This document shows positions 33,013 through 42,886 of a DNA stretch of 64,000 nt, piece by piece (the first letter of the stretch is position 1; every line of letters begins with the position of its first letter). Below the pieces are notes generated by a model, which saw only the letters and a program-made list of their open reading frames with translations, did no database searches and was not told the DNA's origin. The stretch lies in NCBI GenBank assembly GCA_001599355.1, contig BCGQ01000001.1, positions 189,135-253,134 on the forward strand. The letters are read 5' to 3'. This DNA comes from Nakazawaea peltata. Taxonomy: Eukaryota; Ascomycota; Pichiomycetes; Alaninales; Pachysolenaceae. A program made the translations under genes and the position numbers.

Positions 33013-34547
33013 TTACCTGCATGAGGAAGGCATCTCGAGGATGGACTCGCTGAGCTCGATGAGGTCGCTACCGTAGATACCTTTTTGTTGCATATCTGAG
33101 GTGATGGAGACAGCTGAGGTGGGCCATATTTTGTAGAATCTCACTGTCTCATCGTTGGTGGAGACACAGACCCTGCTCCCATCGGGAGATAAACTTGACG
33201 AAAGTGCTCTTAAATATGAACTCGATTTCGCTTGCATGTGAGTGACTAGCCCTGGGTATGAGAAGGTTTTAATTATGACTGGATTTTTACCATCAGAGAA
33301 TCCGAACGTTGCTAAGATTTGTCTTTGTGATGGGGACCAAATTAGCGAAGTCACTTGGCTTCTTGTATTGATTCCTTGTAGAAGAGTACCAGTTTGGCTG
33401 TGCCAGAATCTGATGTACCGATCTTTTGTTCCTCCACCTGTAGCAAGTAGTCTGGGACACCAGGGACAATATGCTACCAGTTTTACTGCGGCATTATGTG
33501 GGAGTTTGAGAATCAATTTTGGTGCTTTCCAATGGTTGATTGTCCATACTGAACAGATATTATCGTTACAACCTACTGCCAATTGTTTCTGATCTATAGA
33601 TATAGAGAGACCTAAATGGGGTTAGTAGTGGACTATAAAATCTTAGAATGGGTTTTATACTTACCGCAGATATGTTGAGAATGATATTTGAATGAATAAG
33701 CCTTGCTGAGTTTGGGGGTACCTGTGGCACTTAAAGTTATTCTGAAACAACAGACTTCTCCACCTTCATCTCCAGTGAACACACCACTTCCATTGCTAAA
33801 CCATTCCATACAACAAATACTCTTTTTTAACTTGAATATTGATAATGGTTCTTGGAATTTGTGTTGGTACAACAGAATTGTCCCTTTTTGAGTTCCAAGA
33901 CAGAGAAGATGTTCTGGGGAATACGATAAACATGATACCACTTCATTTCCTGGAATACGAAGCAGGTATGCTCCTTTCTTCTCAGTCCAGATGAATACTC
34001 CATCCACTAATCCAACGGCGACAGAATTGTGCTTTTTTGACCAGGAAACAATATCAGAATAAAAATCATCTCTCAACCCTTGAGAATCTAAAGCTTTATA
34101 AGGATGGATAATCTCTATGTCGTTATTCTTCTTCAGCTCTGTCAGCTCTTGCAGATGTAACAACCCAGAACGACGTTTTAATGGAGATTTCCTATAATTA
34201 AGAACTCTATTATTGAGCAGATTGAACCCTAATGCTTCCATTACAGATTTATTTGGTTCCTTAGTAGGAGAGGTAGGTGGAGTTAAAAGAATTGAAGAAA
34301 CCCCTGATAATCGACCATTCCTAGTTGTCACAGGACTCAAACTACTACCAGATCCCGAAACAGGAATCAATGACATATGTGGTGGGTGATAGCTCAAATC
34401 AAACTGTGGATACCTTTCTGTGACTAGTTCTCTCTCCAATCTGACTGGAGAAATCTGAGGAAGATACCTATCTAGCAAATCATCACCATTATTACTCTGA
34501 TGCCTTCTCAAGCTTGTTTCCGATAATGAGTCATATTCTAAATTCAT
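33013..34547 (-). CDS. AMA1: APC/C activator of the Cdc20 family, Ama1-like, spliced
   Basis: Exons on the minus strand are 34547-33665 and 33611-33013, giving 493 residues. Splicing joins HICG to LSISIDQKQLAVGCNDNICSVW in frame across a WD40 blade. The N-terminus has a degenerate C box, DRYLP, where Cdc20/Cdh1 have DRFIP. The block PYKALDSQGLRDDFYSDIVSW leads into seven WD repeats, and the protein ends in Arg. Divergence from Cdc20 and Cdh1 favours the meiosis-specific activator Ama1, but Cdh1-like is not excluded. ATG 34547 is the first Met; upstream in-frame codons begin TTG. Confidence 0.8.
33612..33664 (-). other. AMA1: AMA1-like intron, 53 nt
   Basis: On the minus strand the donor is GTAAGT at 33664-33659, the branch TACTAAC at 33627-33621 and the acceptor AG at 33613-33612, about ten bases after the branch A. 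The donor differs from the consensus GTATGT seen in constitutive genes here. Confidence 0.92.
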
Positions 34548-34716
34548 AACACAGCAAATCAATTCATCTGTCTCAACTTTACAACCTCTCTCCAATAAAT
34601 AAACGACTTTGTGTTAATTAAAAATACAAAAAAAGGGGATACAGCGCACAGATTCGAATAAAATAAAAAGTTAAATATTAATGTTAAATAATGCTCAGTT
34701 AAATAAAGAAATGAAA

Positions 34717-37041
34717 TTAAACGTCAAAACTCTCGGCATGGAAATGAAATCCACAATCATTAGCCCATAACTGGGCATTATTGACAAGTCCAACTGGACC
34801 AGCCCCAATCACCCAAACGTCATTGTTAATCTCGCCTTGATTTTTCAGTCTATTTTTGATAAAATGCTCATTAAGATATAATGCATCGGAGTCATCTTCT
34901 CCTATGGTGTTACCGTTAGCTTTCTGGTAGTTTGACAAGATAGTTGGTAAAGTGGTGTTATTGTTAGGTTGGGAGGCTGCTCCGACTTTTTGTGGAACAT
35001 CTTTACAACAAATACTTTCACCTTTCGTCAAATCAAGTACGGGACCAATACAAGTTTGATCGATACACCAATTATAGTAATGACCACCTAACTTTGGTCT
35101 TCCGAAACCGACATTGACTCCTAAATTCAACTTGAGCACTGAATTGAACAGTTGGTTTTCTTTGACTAAGTCATGAGTGGTATTGCTATCGAAAGTATCG
35201 TCAAAGCCGGCCTCAATGTCATCATCAAATCCAGCAGAAATTTCATTCATAAATGCACTGGTAGTTGGGACAAGGCCATGACCTTTATCGATACTGTAGT
35301 CACAACTATTTAAATCGACGTCGATATTTTCCAAATCATCTTCTTCTCTTCCAAAAATTGCTCCGGTCAAAGAGGACCTGTGAGACAAGTTAGAACTAGA
35401 TCTACGACTGGACACTTTAGCTGAAGAAGAGAGCATCGATGAGGAGGATTGATAATGCTTCATCGGCTTTGATAATAAAGGCGTCTTATCAGAGGTGGTA
35501 AAATCTATAGGGGAATTGTCTGTGGAAACATATTGGACTTGCGAACCATTTAATATAATTTCTTGCTCTTCCAAATTACGTCTTTGTCTCTGCTGGTCAT
35601 ATTCAGAGAGAGAATTCAGGAACGCATTTCTGGTTTGTTCAGAATAATCACCAGTGATAAAAATATCCAAACAATCCTCATTAATGATGGAATTTGAATA
35701 ATAATTCAAAACTTTCAAGTCTTCTAAGTCTCTAACAACCCAGATGATCTTGACCGAGCTTCCGTTATAATTCAAAACTCTCATGATTGGTAATGCAAAT
35801 GAAATCAGAGATCCACCAACTACAATTAAACATCTTTTACATTTGATGTTGAAAACCAATGATGAAGGGTTCTTTCTACCCAATTTAGGTTTAACAAAGT
35901 TCAAGAACGGATGATAAGGCCCTGTTATGTAGTATGACTTATTCTTATCAAAGGTGAATTTTGACTTTCTGATGATAAGCTTCTGTACTGGATCAGAAGG
36001 TAATGTGGTTACTGTGTATGGATGTTGTAAAGGCACCATGAACTTTGTCCAAATATTGACAATCTTTGATGGAGATAATTCTTGAACTCTAATATGAGAA
36101 CCTGGGGTACCATCTGTGAATGAGAACAGAGAGTTAGGTACAAGAACCAAAGACAAATTTTTGGATATCTCAATAACATTAAGTTTCGTTTTCTTTGTAT
36201 GTGTCAATCTGTAATAAATCTGGTAAAGTAAGATCAGACAGTTCAACAGTGTGATTTTTGGCACACCAGGTCTGGCATGGAAATGAATGGCAATCACACA
36301 AATCCATGTCAAGACATAATGATTAACATAAAATACACGATAGTTGATTCTCCTCATGAAAGGAAGAGAAGTGAATGCAATAATGATAAATCCTGCCATC
36401 AGAACGATACCATAAATGTTAGCTGGTTTCCATATCTTCTGCATGGTATCGGTGTGATTGAAATACACAATATAAAGAATCGTATGCAATAAACCTTGTA
36501 ATACCACGATCCTACTGAGCCATTTATGCATTGGTAATAATGAAAGATACAATGTTCTAGGCAAAGGTGAAGGTCTCAAAGTGAGGAATAGCACTGTAGG
36601 AAGAAGAACTGTAGGAACTCTTCCCAACCGTTTGGTCATGATAAGTAAATCACCGTATGTCTCTGTCACCGATAACACGGTAGCAATGGTTACCCAAAAT
36701 ATGATGGTCCTTATAATTGAGATGTTCAACAAAAGGAAATTATTTCTTGTCAAAGTCGGAAGCTTAATGTAATTAATGAACCTGTTGAAATATGCATATA
36801 AATACCTGTCGTACAATGTGTCAAAAATGGGGATCAAAATGATGATCAGTAAACTGGTAAGAAACGATATTCTCCCCCATTTGGCAGATAACATTCTTTT
36901 GAACAGTTTATACTCTGGATCAACATCATCATTCCAACGAGGAATCCAATCACTGTTCAGGAACGAGATCAAAAGATCCACAATAGATCTCGAAGAGTCA
37001 TCGACAGTATTCTCGGTAGCTTGAGTCGGTATATACATCAT
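34717..37041 (-). CDS. AIM14: Ferric-reductase-like NADPH oxidase, Aim14/Yno1 type
   Basis: This 774-residue protein has six or seven membrane helices in residues about 50-280, then a FAD/NAD reductase half. Diagnostic blocks shared with Aim14 are FLTLRPSPLPR, the haem-region MHKWLSRIVVLQGLLH, and YVNHYVLTW followed by HFHARPGVP, which supply the haem histidines. The FAD motif HPYTVTTL and SFALPIMRVL are also present. Aim14/Yno1 is an ER NADPH oxidase that makes superoxide in yeast. Here the protein is about 200 residues longer, mainly from Ser-rich and acidic insertions between residues about 500 and 620 and at the N-terminus. Confidence 0.88.
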   Translation of the reverse strand: MMYIPTQATENTVDDSSRSIVDLLISFLNSDWIPRWNDDVDPEYKLFKRMLSAKWGRISFLTSLLIIILIPIFDTLYDRYLYAYFNRFINYIKLPTLTRNNFLLLNISIIRTIIFWVTIATVLSVTETYGDLLIMTKRLGRVPTVLLPTVLFLTLRPSPLPRTLYLSLLPMHKWLSRIVVLQGLLHTILYIVYFNHTDTMQKIWKPANIYGIVLMAGFIIIAFTSLPFMRRINYRVFYVNHYVLTWICVIAIHFHARPGVPKITLLNCLILLYQIYYRLTHTKKTKLNVIEISKNLSLVLVPNSLFSFTDGTPGSHIRVQELSPSKIVNIWTKFMVPLQHPYTVTTLPSDPVQKLIIRKSKFTFDKNKSYYITGPYHPFLNFVKPKLGRKNPSSLVFNIKCKRCLIVVGGSLISFALPIMRVLNYNGSSVKIIWVVRDLEDLKVLNYYSNSIINEDCLDIFITGDYSEQTRNAFLNSLSEYDQQRQRRNLEEQEIILNGSQVQYVSTDNSPIDFTTSDKTPLLSKPMKHYQSSSSMLSSSAKVSSRRSSSNLSHRSSLTGAIFGREEDDLENIDVDLNSCDYSIDKGHGLVPTTSAFMNEISAGFDDDIEAGFDDTFDSNTTHDLVKENQLFNSVLKLNLGVNVGFGRPKLGGHYYNWCIDQTCIGPVLDLTKGESICCKDVPQKVGAASQPNNNTTLPTILSNYQKANGNTIGEDDSDALYLNEHFIKNRLKNQGEINNDVWVIGAGPVGLVNNAQLWANDCGFHFHAESFDV

Positions 37042-37884
37042 TAATACTCGATCTAACGAACTACTTCCCGGACTCTCAGCTATATATATACTTGCAGTAT
37101 AAGCCCAACCGCACTCGTCGCTTAGAGCTTATCTGATTTTCTCTTTTTGTCAAATTTCCGCCATGTAAGGCATGTACGAGCGTGCGTGTATAATCTGCGT
37201 CAATCTTCCGTAAAAATAATACTTGTGCTCGCGAGTGCGTGGCATAAAGCTTGTCTGAATAATCTGTCTCGGGGGTGTTTGAGAAGTTATCAGAAAGATC
37301 TAAGGCGTGAAATATAGGGGGATAGGTCATTATATAGGGCATTATATAGGAGAATTACTATAGTGGAGAATAGACTCCTACAGGGTTAGAATTACTTCGA
37401 TGGCTGAACCTATTAACTAACTAGCTCAGGTTGACTTATTTCGACTGTACCTTTCATCCAAGCACCACTTTACCTTCTACATTATCTCTCACCTTATCTG
37501 AAATAGTGCCGTAGGACACTTTAGCAGAAAATAATGAGTAACGAAGGGTCTTGAAATGTGATCCTCTTACATCATAACACCAATCAAACTCACTTAGGGT
37601 TCCTCACCCTATTTTCGTAGTGTGTGACCGCCCAAAAATCATTTTCCCTCCCCATTTTCTCGTACCCCGCGCACGTCCTCGCTCAGCATTTAAAACTTTC
37701 CTCCCTTTACACATCGTAACACCACCCCTTCCACACAAAAAATTTTTTCTTCAATTTGAGAATGCGAGAAAAAATTTTACTGCGAAAGGAAAAAAGATTT
37801 TAATTTTCAATTGAAAAAAATTTATATTTCAACTATTGAAGAATAACATATCATAGATAGTATAGACAATATATCAGTATCAAT
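37042..37884. promoter_or_regulatory. Divergent AIM14-RPS0 intergenic region
   Basis: This 843-bp region contains a short ATTATATAGGG duplication (about 37323-37352), then the RPS0 promoter. The promoter has a CCC-rich stretch near 37640-37735 and poly-A/T tracts just before the start, typical of ribosomal protein genes. No gene or RNA is seen. Confidence 0.45.
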
Positions 37885-38943
37885 ATGTCCTTACCAGCTT
37901 CATTTGATCTTACTCCAGAAGACGCCAAGTTGTTGTTAGCTGCTAACACTCACTTGGGTTCCAAGAACGTTCAAGTATGTACAAGATAAAGAGACCAGGA
38001 GATAATAATCGAGTTCAAGAATGGGTGTAGTAATAGAAGTATACAATGTGGTTATGGAATTATGACAGAGATGAGTGGATTCATGAATAGAATTATGGGA
38101 AATGTGTGAATATCAAATGGTTGTACTACAATAGAAATCAGTTCAAGATCACTTAAGACCACTTTAAAGACCATGATTGGATTCATTATTATCTTCTAAA
38201 ATATTCATAAATTGATTAATACTAACAATTATTAGGTCCACAACGAGCCATATGTTTTCAAGACCAGACCAGATGGTGTCAACATCATCAACGTCGGTAA
38301 GACTTGGGAGAAGATTGTTTTGGCTGCCAGAATTATCGCTGCCATTCCAAACGCTCAAGACATTGTCGCCGTCTCTTCCAGAATCTCGGGTCAAAGAGCC
38401 GTTTTGAAGTTTGCTTCCCACACTGGTGCCACCGCCATTGCCGGTAGATTCACCCCAGGTTCCTTCACTAACTATATCACCCGTTCTTTCAAGGAGCCAA
38501 GATTGATCATTGTTACCGACCCAAGAACCGACTTCCAAGCTATCAAGGAAGCTTCTTACGTTAACATCCCAGTCATTGCTTTGACCGACATGGACTCCCC
38601 AACCGAGTTCGTTGACGTTGCCATTCCAGTTAACAACAAGGGTAAGCACTCTGTTGGTTTGATCTGGTACTTGTTGGCCAGAGAGGTTTTGAGATTGAGA
38701 GGTGTCTTGCCAGACAGATCCGAGCCATGGTCTATCATGCCAGATTTGTACTTCTACAGAGACCCAGAAGAAGTTGAAGCTGCTGCTGAGGAAGAGGCTG
38801 CTGCCGAGGCTCCAGAAGAAGCCGCTGCCGGTGCTGCCGAAGGTGCTGAATGGTCTGCTGAGCCAGCCGAAGCCGACTGGAGTGCCCAAGGTGCCTCTGG
38901 TGACTGGGCTGAAACTGCCACTGAGGAGGTTAAGGCTTGGTAA
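37885..38943 (+). CDS. RPS0: 40S ribosomal protein S0 (uS2), spliced
   Basis: Exons 37885-37974 and 38236-38943 encode 265 residues. The joined sequence reads [22 protein letters not shown] then [14 protein letters not shown], as in all yeast uS2 proteins. Core blocks [35 protein letters not shown] and [11 protein letters not shown] are intact, followed by the acidic C-terminal tail. It assembles late in 40S maturation and contacts rpS21. Codon bias is extreme with no CTG seen. Only one copy lies in this window; S. cerevisiae has two. Confidence 0.98.
37975..38235 (+). other. RPS0: RPS0 intron, 261 nt
   Basis: Donor GTATGT at 37975, branch TACTAAC at 38220-38226, acceptor AG at 38234-38235. 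Phase 0, after codon 30. No snoRNA boxes were recognised inside. Confidence 0.95.
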
Positions 38944-39079
38944 GTTATATATATAAAAAAATATCATTCATCCATCACTTATATCTAATTTGAACGGTTT
39001 TTTTTTGTTTGTTCTTTGATATGCAAATATGTAAAAAAAATATGTTAAAAATAAAGAAAATATGTAGATCTAATCTATT

Positions 39080-40633
39080 TTAAGAAGGAATCCCTTCGTA
39101 GTCTTTCTCATTAAATTCGTTCATGACTCTCTTCCAATGCCTTCTGTTTTTGTGAATTGGGAAGCTGTCAAACCTCACCAAGATCATTAGACCCATTAAA
39201 ATCAGAACAACAATAGACAGTGGCGTTATCATCCCCACAAATAATTTCCTCGTCACCACAGTCTCGTAGGGACAAGACAGGTAGGGTCCTCCGGTGATCC
39301 AGCAGTCTTCGACCGTTACACTGTTCATATCGATCCAAATTGGTTGGTCGATCGCTTTAAGAGTTATATAGTTCAGTAACAGGAGATTTTCTAGAGCATT
39401 TTTAGGTACTCCAAATGAGTATCCGGTGGGGCAATTCTTAGCCTTGAAATAGACAAATTGGTCACTGGAGACTGTCCAGTCTAGGCCGTTAGTATCATTT
39501 TTACAAGCCACATATCTCTTATTGTAACAGTTATCAACTACCCAATGACCTTCATACATCACGGCACATCTATTCAGCACTTGTCTACCACTATTGTCAC
39601 TCACTTCTGAATATTCTTGATATACAGTGTCATCAGAGTTTGGTTGGCCAGAAGCCCAAGACCAAAGGGTATAATTTGTGAGGGAGACAAGTTCTGAAAT
39701 AGATCCCACATTGGAACTGATCACTGGAGAAATACCTTCCGAGGTTGAATTCTGCAAATAACTCAGTAACTCAGTTTCGTTCTCTCCAGATCCATTTATA
39801 AATGTTGTTCTGAAAGTTTGAGTCGATAATGATTCCACTAAAGAACTGATATTATATGAAGAAAAGGCATAGTCGGTGGATCCAGTATTAGAAGATGGTA
39901 TAATTGTGATATTGGCATTAATTCCATTCATAAATACCAGACTCAGATCTATATCTGTCAAATTACCATAAGTGGAATTTGGATATAAATTGTCCTGTAT
40001 AACAATGGGTATCATACGTTTATACCTAGAGTACATGATCTGAGAAGGTGATGGTAATTGATCTTGTTGGACAGAACCATCAGAAATGTCCTGATCCCAG
40101 TCTGACACCTGATATATATACAGAGATCTGTCTGTGATGAGATAACTCAAGGTGTTATTGTCTGAACTGACACCATATTTATAATCTGAGTCGAGAGAAG
40201 ACACATTCCAAAGCAATTGAACCACATCTGCATTCTTCACCGTATTGGTATCACTTAAATACTCATCAATAGTATCCAATATCACCGACATATTTAACAG
40301 TAATTCACATTGATAATCTCCTAAATCTTGTATCAGATGAAGGGAGGTGACGTTAGGTAGAAGAGGTTCTGGACAGACCTGCCAATTCTGCCATTTCTCA
40401 TTCCAATAGATATCCATTTGGAGTATATTGTTGCCAGATTCCAAGACATCTCGTACATAGTCCAAAGTATCTGTTGTATAACCATATGAATCCCAGATGG
40501 CTTTATTCAAATTGACGCCTGAATAGGTGAGCAGACTTATTGATTGATTTTTGGAGACGTCACGTTGAGCTCTTTGCAGGATGGTGGGCACGGCATCGGT
40601 GAATGTTAATAATAGGAGAAGTATCCATATCAT
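39080..40633 (-). CDS. MTC6: Mtc6-like type I membrane protein
   Basis: This 517-residue protein has a cleavable-looking signal peptide (residues 1-14, all hydrophobic) and a long luminal domain with many N-glycosylation sites. The luminal domain has paired cysteines and a lectin-like CAVMYEGHWVVDNCYNKRYVACK segment. One C-terminal membrane helix (about residues 470-490) precedes a short charged tail. The QRDVSKNQSISLLTYSGVNLN start and overall layout match Mtc6 (maintenance of telomere capping 6). The telomere phenotype is probably indirect for such a secretory-pathway protein; molecular function is not known. Confidence 0.85.
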   Translation of the reverse strand: MIWILLLLLTFTDAVPTILQRAQRDVSKNQSISLLTYSGVNLNKAIWDSYGYTTDTLDYVRDVLESGNNILQMDIYWNEKWQNWQVCPEPLLPNVTSLHLIQDLGDYQCELLLNMSVILDTIDEYLSDTNTVKNADVVQLLWNVSSLDSDYKYGVSSDNNTLSYLITDRSLYIYQVSDWDQDISDGSVQQDQLPSPSQIMYSRYKRMIPIVIQDNLYPNSTYGNLTDIDLSLVFMNGINANITIIPSSNTGSTDYAFSSYNISSLVESLSTQTFRTTFINGSGENETELLSYLQNSTSEGISPVISSNVGSISELVSLTNYTLWSWASGQPNSDDTVYQEYSEVSDNSGRQVLNRCAVMYEGHWVVDNCYNKRYVACKNDTNGLDWTVSSDQFVYFKAKNCPTGYSFGVPKNALENLLLLNYITLKAIDQPIWIDMNSVTVEDCWITGGPYLSCPYETVVTRKLFVGMITPLSIVVLILMGLMILVRFDSFPIHKNRRHWKRVMNEFNEKDYEGIPS

Positions 40634-41479
40634 GGGAGTTAATATAGTTAGAGATGTGACAGGGAGAGAAATACATAGTGAAGAGATAGTGATTTAGGAA
40701 AAAGAGAAATGCAGTACATAGTAAACAGTGGGAAAAACATAGGGAGAAATGCATAGTGAGGGAAACATAGTAAACAGTAGGAAAACATAGGGAACATAGT
40801 GAGGAAAATATAGTGAGGAAAATATAGTGAGGGAAAATATAGTGAGGAAAATATAGTGAGGAAAATATAGTGAGGAAAATATAGTAGGCAATAGAAATAC
40901 ACAGTAAAATAGTAGGCGATGCATAGTGAGGGATACATAGTAGTTACATAGTAATTATCTTGTATAGAAATACATAACACTGGTATTGTTTATACGAAAT
41001 ATACATATTGATTAGTGTAGTGTATATAGTAGATAGTACTATGTATAATTACTATGTATACAGTTCCTATACATAGTAATTATTTTGTATAGAAATACTT
41101 AGTATATTATTAGGCAAAATACACAGTGTACAGGTATACAGTAGTTTAGAAATTTACAGTAAATTAGAAATTAATAATTTGTCTAGAATTTAGGGAGACA
41201 TTTCTTAGTTTTCTTTGCTCTGGAGACACAAGTTGAGCATCGAGTGTCCGCATCAAGTAACACCTCCCCTCTCTCCCTCTCTCCCATCTTTCTTCCCCAC
41301 ACTACGGATTATATACTAAATTTGTACGCACAAAATCCCTAGGAAAAACTACCCAATTTGTATAGCGCTAGCACCCACTCATAAACAAGTAGAGTACATC
41401 AACTGAGGAACTAAAGGTCATTGAAGTTCACTGAAGCTCACGAATCGATCCCAATTGAACTCAAAATTCACCTGTCATC
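40634..41479. repeat. MTC6-ALG10 divergent region with ATAGTGAGGAAA repeats
   Basis: Next to the MTC6 start is a long degenerate tandem array built on the words CATAGTGAGG and TAGTGAGGAAAATA. The cleanest part is about six 14-bp units at 40798-40886, and weaker relatives run from about 40670 to 41000. The remainder is A/T-rich with a repeated ACATAGTAATTA(T/C) word (40954, 41070). Open frames on either strand here are translations of the repeat and are not genes. Confidence 0.7.
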
Positions 41480-42880
41480 ATGTCTCTGCTCAAAAATCAT
41501 GGTTTAAGACCAATTTTCTTCATCCTGTACCTCCTCTTCGCCCTGTCAATGTTCTTCATGTTCAACGTCATAAATCAAGCCGTTGATCACCCATTCATCG
41601 ATGAGATCTTCCATATCCCTCAATGTCAAAAGTATTGCAACCGTATATTCCACGAATGGGATCCAAAGATCACAACACCCCCAGGTCTTTATCTGTTAGG
41701 ACTGTTATATTCTGAGATCATCGCTTGCTTGGGACTTCATAATGGAACACCAACATGTTCTCTCGATCAATTAAGATCTTTGAATTTTGCCGGCGGTGTT
41801 ATAATATTGCCAGTTTTACTTGAAATTCTCAGGTTCCCAGGCCCACAATTCCCACCTACCTCCTTAATGGCATTCCCATTATCAACGATCTACTACTTCT
41901 TATTCTATACCGATGTATGGTCGACTATCTTAATAGTACTTTCATTAGCTGTGGGAGAAAAAACGGACCATTATTGGATCTCTGCTTTCTTGGGTTTAGT
42001 AAGTATCACGTTCAGACAAACAAATATCGTCTGGAATGCTTTGATATTAGCTTGCATCATCGATAAGAAAGTGTCATACCATAAATCAGCAAGCTTCATC
42101 TCCAATATCACTTCTTTCATCAAGACTTTGCTCCAAAACATTCATATCGCAGTTCCCTTCATTTTGAATCTGGTCTTATTCGTTGCTTTCTTATACTATA
42201 ACGGAGGAATCACATTGGGTGATAAAGAGAATCATGTGGCTGGGATCCATGCTGCTCAATTACTTTACTTGTCATTATTTTTATGTGGATTTAGTCTGCC
42301 AATCTGGTTCAGCTTTAAATTCTTGAAGGATTATGTCAAATATAACATCAAAAGTATCACCAGGTTCACTTTCTTTGTGTTGGAATATGCTACAATCACC
42401 TTTGTCATTAAAAAATTCACCATAGAACATCCATTTTTATTGGCCGATAACAGACATTACGTATTTTACTTATGGAGAAGGGTCATTCAAGGTCCTCATT
42501 CGATTGTCTTCCTCCCATTTGTTTATCATTTCTCTATTTACACCATTTTGACGTTGATTAAAAGAAGTGACTCCGACATGAAGTTCAGCCCCGTTACAAC
42601 TTTATGTTTCATTCTGGCCGCGGCCATCACCGTGGTCCCTTCTCCACTTTTCGAACCAAGATATTACATTGTGCCGTTCATTTTCTGGAGATGTATGATC
42701 ACCTGGGATGAGAATCCGATTATCCCATCAAGATTCTTCGAAGAATATAATGTTCCTATAAGATTGGTATTGGAATTCCTTTACTTTTGTGGTATCAATG
42801 CCTTGATCTTTTATGTGTTTCTCAATGTGACATTTGAATGGCCAAATGAGCCTGGAATTATCCAAAGAATTATATGGTGA
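41480..42880 (+). CDS. ALG10: Dolichyl-P-Glc alpha-1,2-glucosyltransferase Alg10 (Die2)
   Basis: This 466-residue polytopic ER enzyme adds the third, terminal alpha-1,2-glucose to the lipid-linked oligosaccharide, the signal for efficient transfer to protein. The N-terminal luminal loop FIDEIFHIPQCQKYC and HEWDPKITTPPGLY is the family signature, including the acidic residues expected in GT-C catalysis. A dozen hydrophobic helices and the ADNRHYVFYLWRR and PLFEPRYYIVPF blocks follow. The stop is six bases from that of the convergent SMI1. Confidence 0.95.
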   Translation: MSLLKNHGLRPIFFILYLLFALSMFFMFNVINQAVDHPFIDEIFHIPQCQKYCNRIFHEWDPKITTPPGLYLLGLLYSEIIACLGLHNGTPTCSLDQLRSLNFAGGVIILPVLLEILRFPGPQFPPTSLMAFPLSTIYYFLFYTDVWSTILIVLSLAVGEKTDHYWISAFLGLVSITFRQTNIVWNALILACIIDKKVSYHKSASFISNITSFIKTLLQNIHIAVPFILNLVLFVAFLYYNGGITLGDKENHVAGIHAAQLLYLSLFLCGFSLPIWFSFKFLKDYVKYNIKSITRFTFFVLEYATITFVIKKFTIEHPFLLADNRHYVFYLWRRVIQGPHSIVFLPFVYHFSIYTILTLIKRSDSDMKFSPVTTLCFILAAAITVVPSPLFEPRYYIVPFIFWRCMITWDENPIIPSRFFEEYNVPIRLVLEFLYFCGINALIFYVFLNVTFEWPNEPGIIQRIIW

Positions 42881-42886
42881 TTACGT

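Noticed and set aside
38164-38967. 267-codon minus-strand open frame across RPS0
   Set aside because: Antisense shadow of a highly biased ribosomal protein gene.
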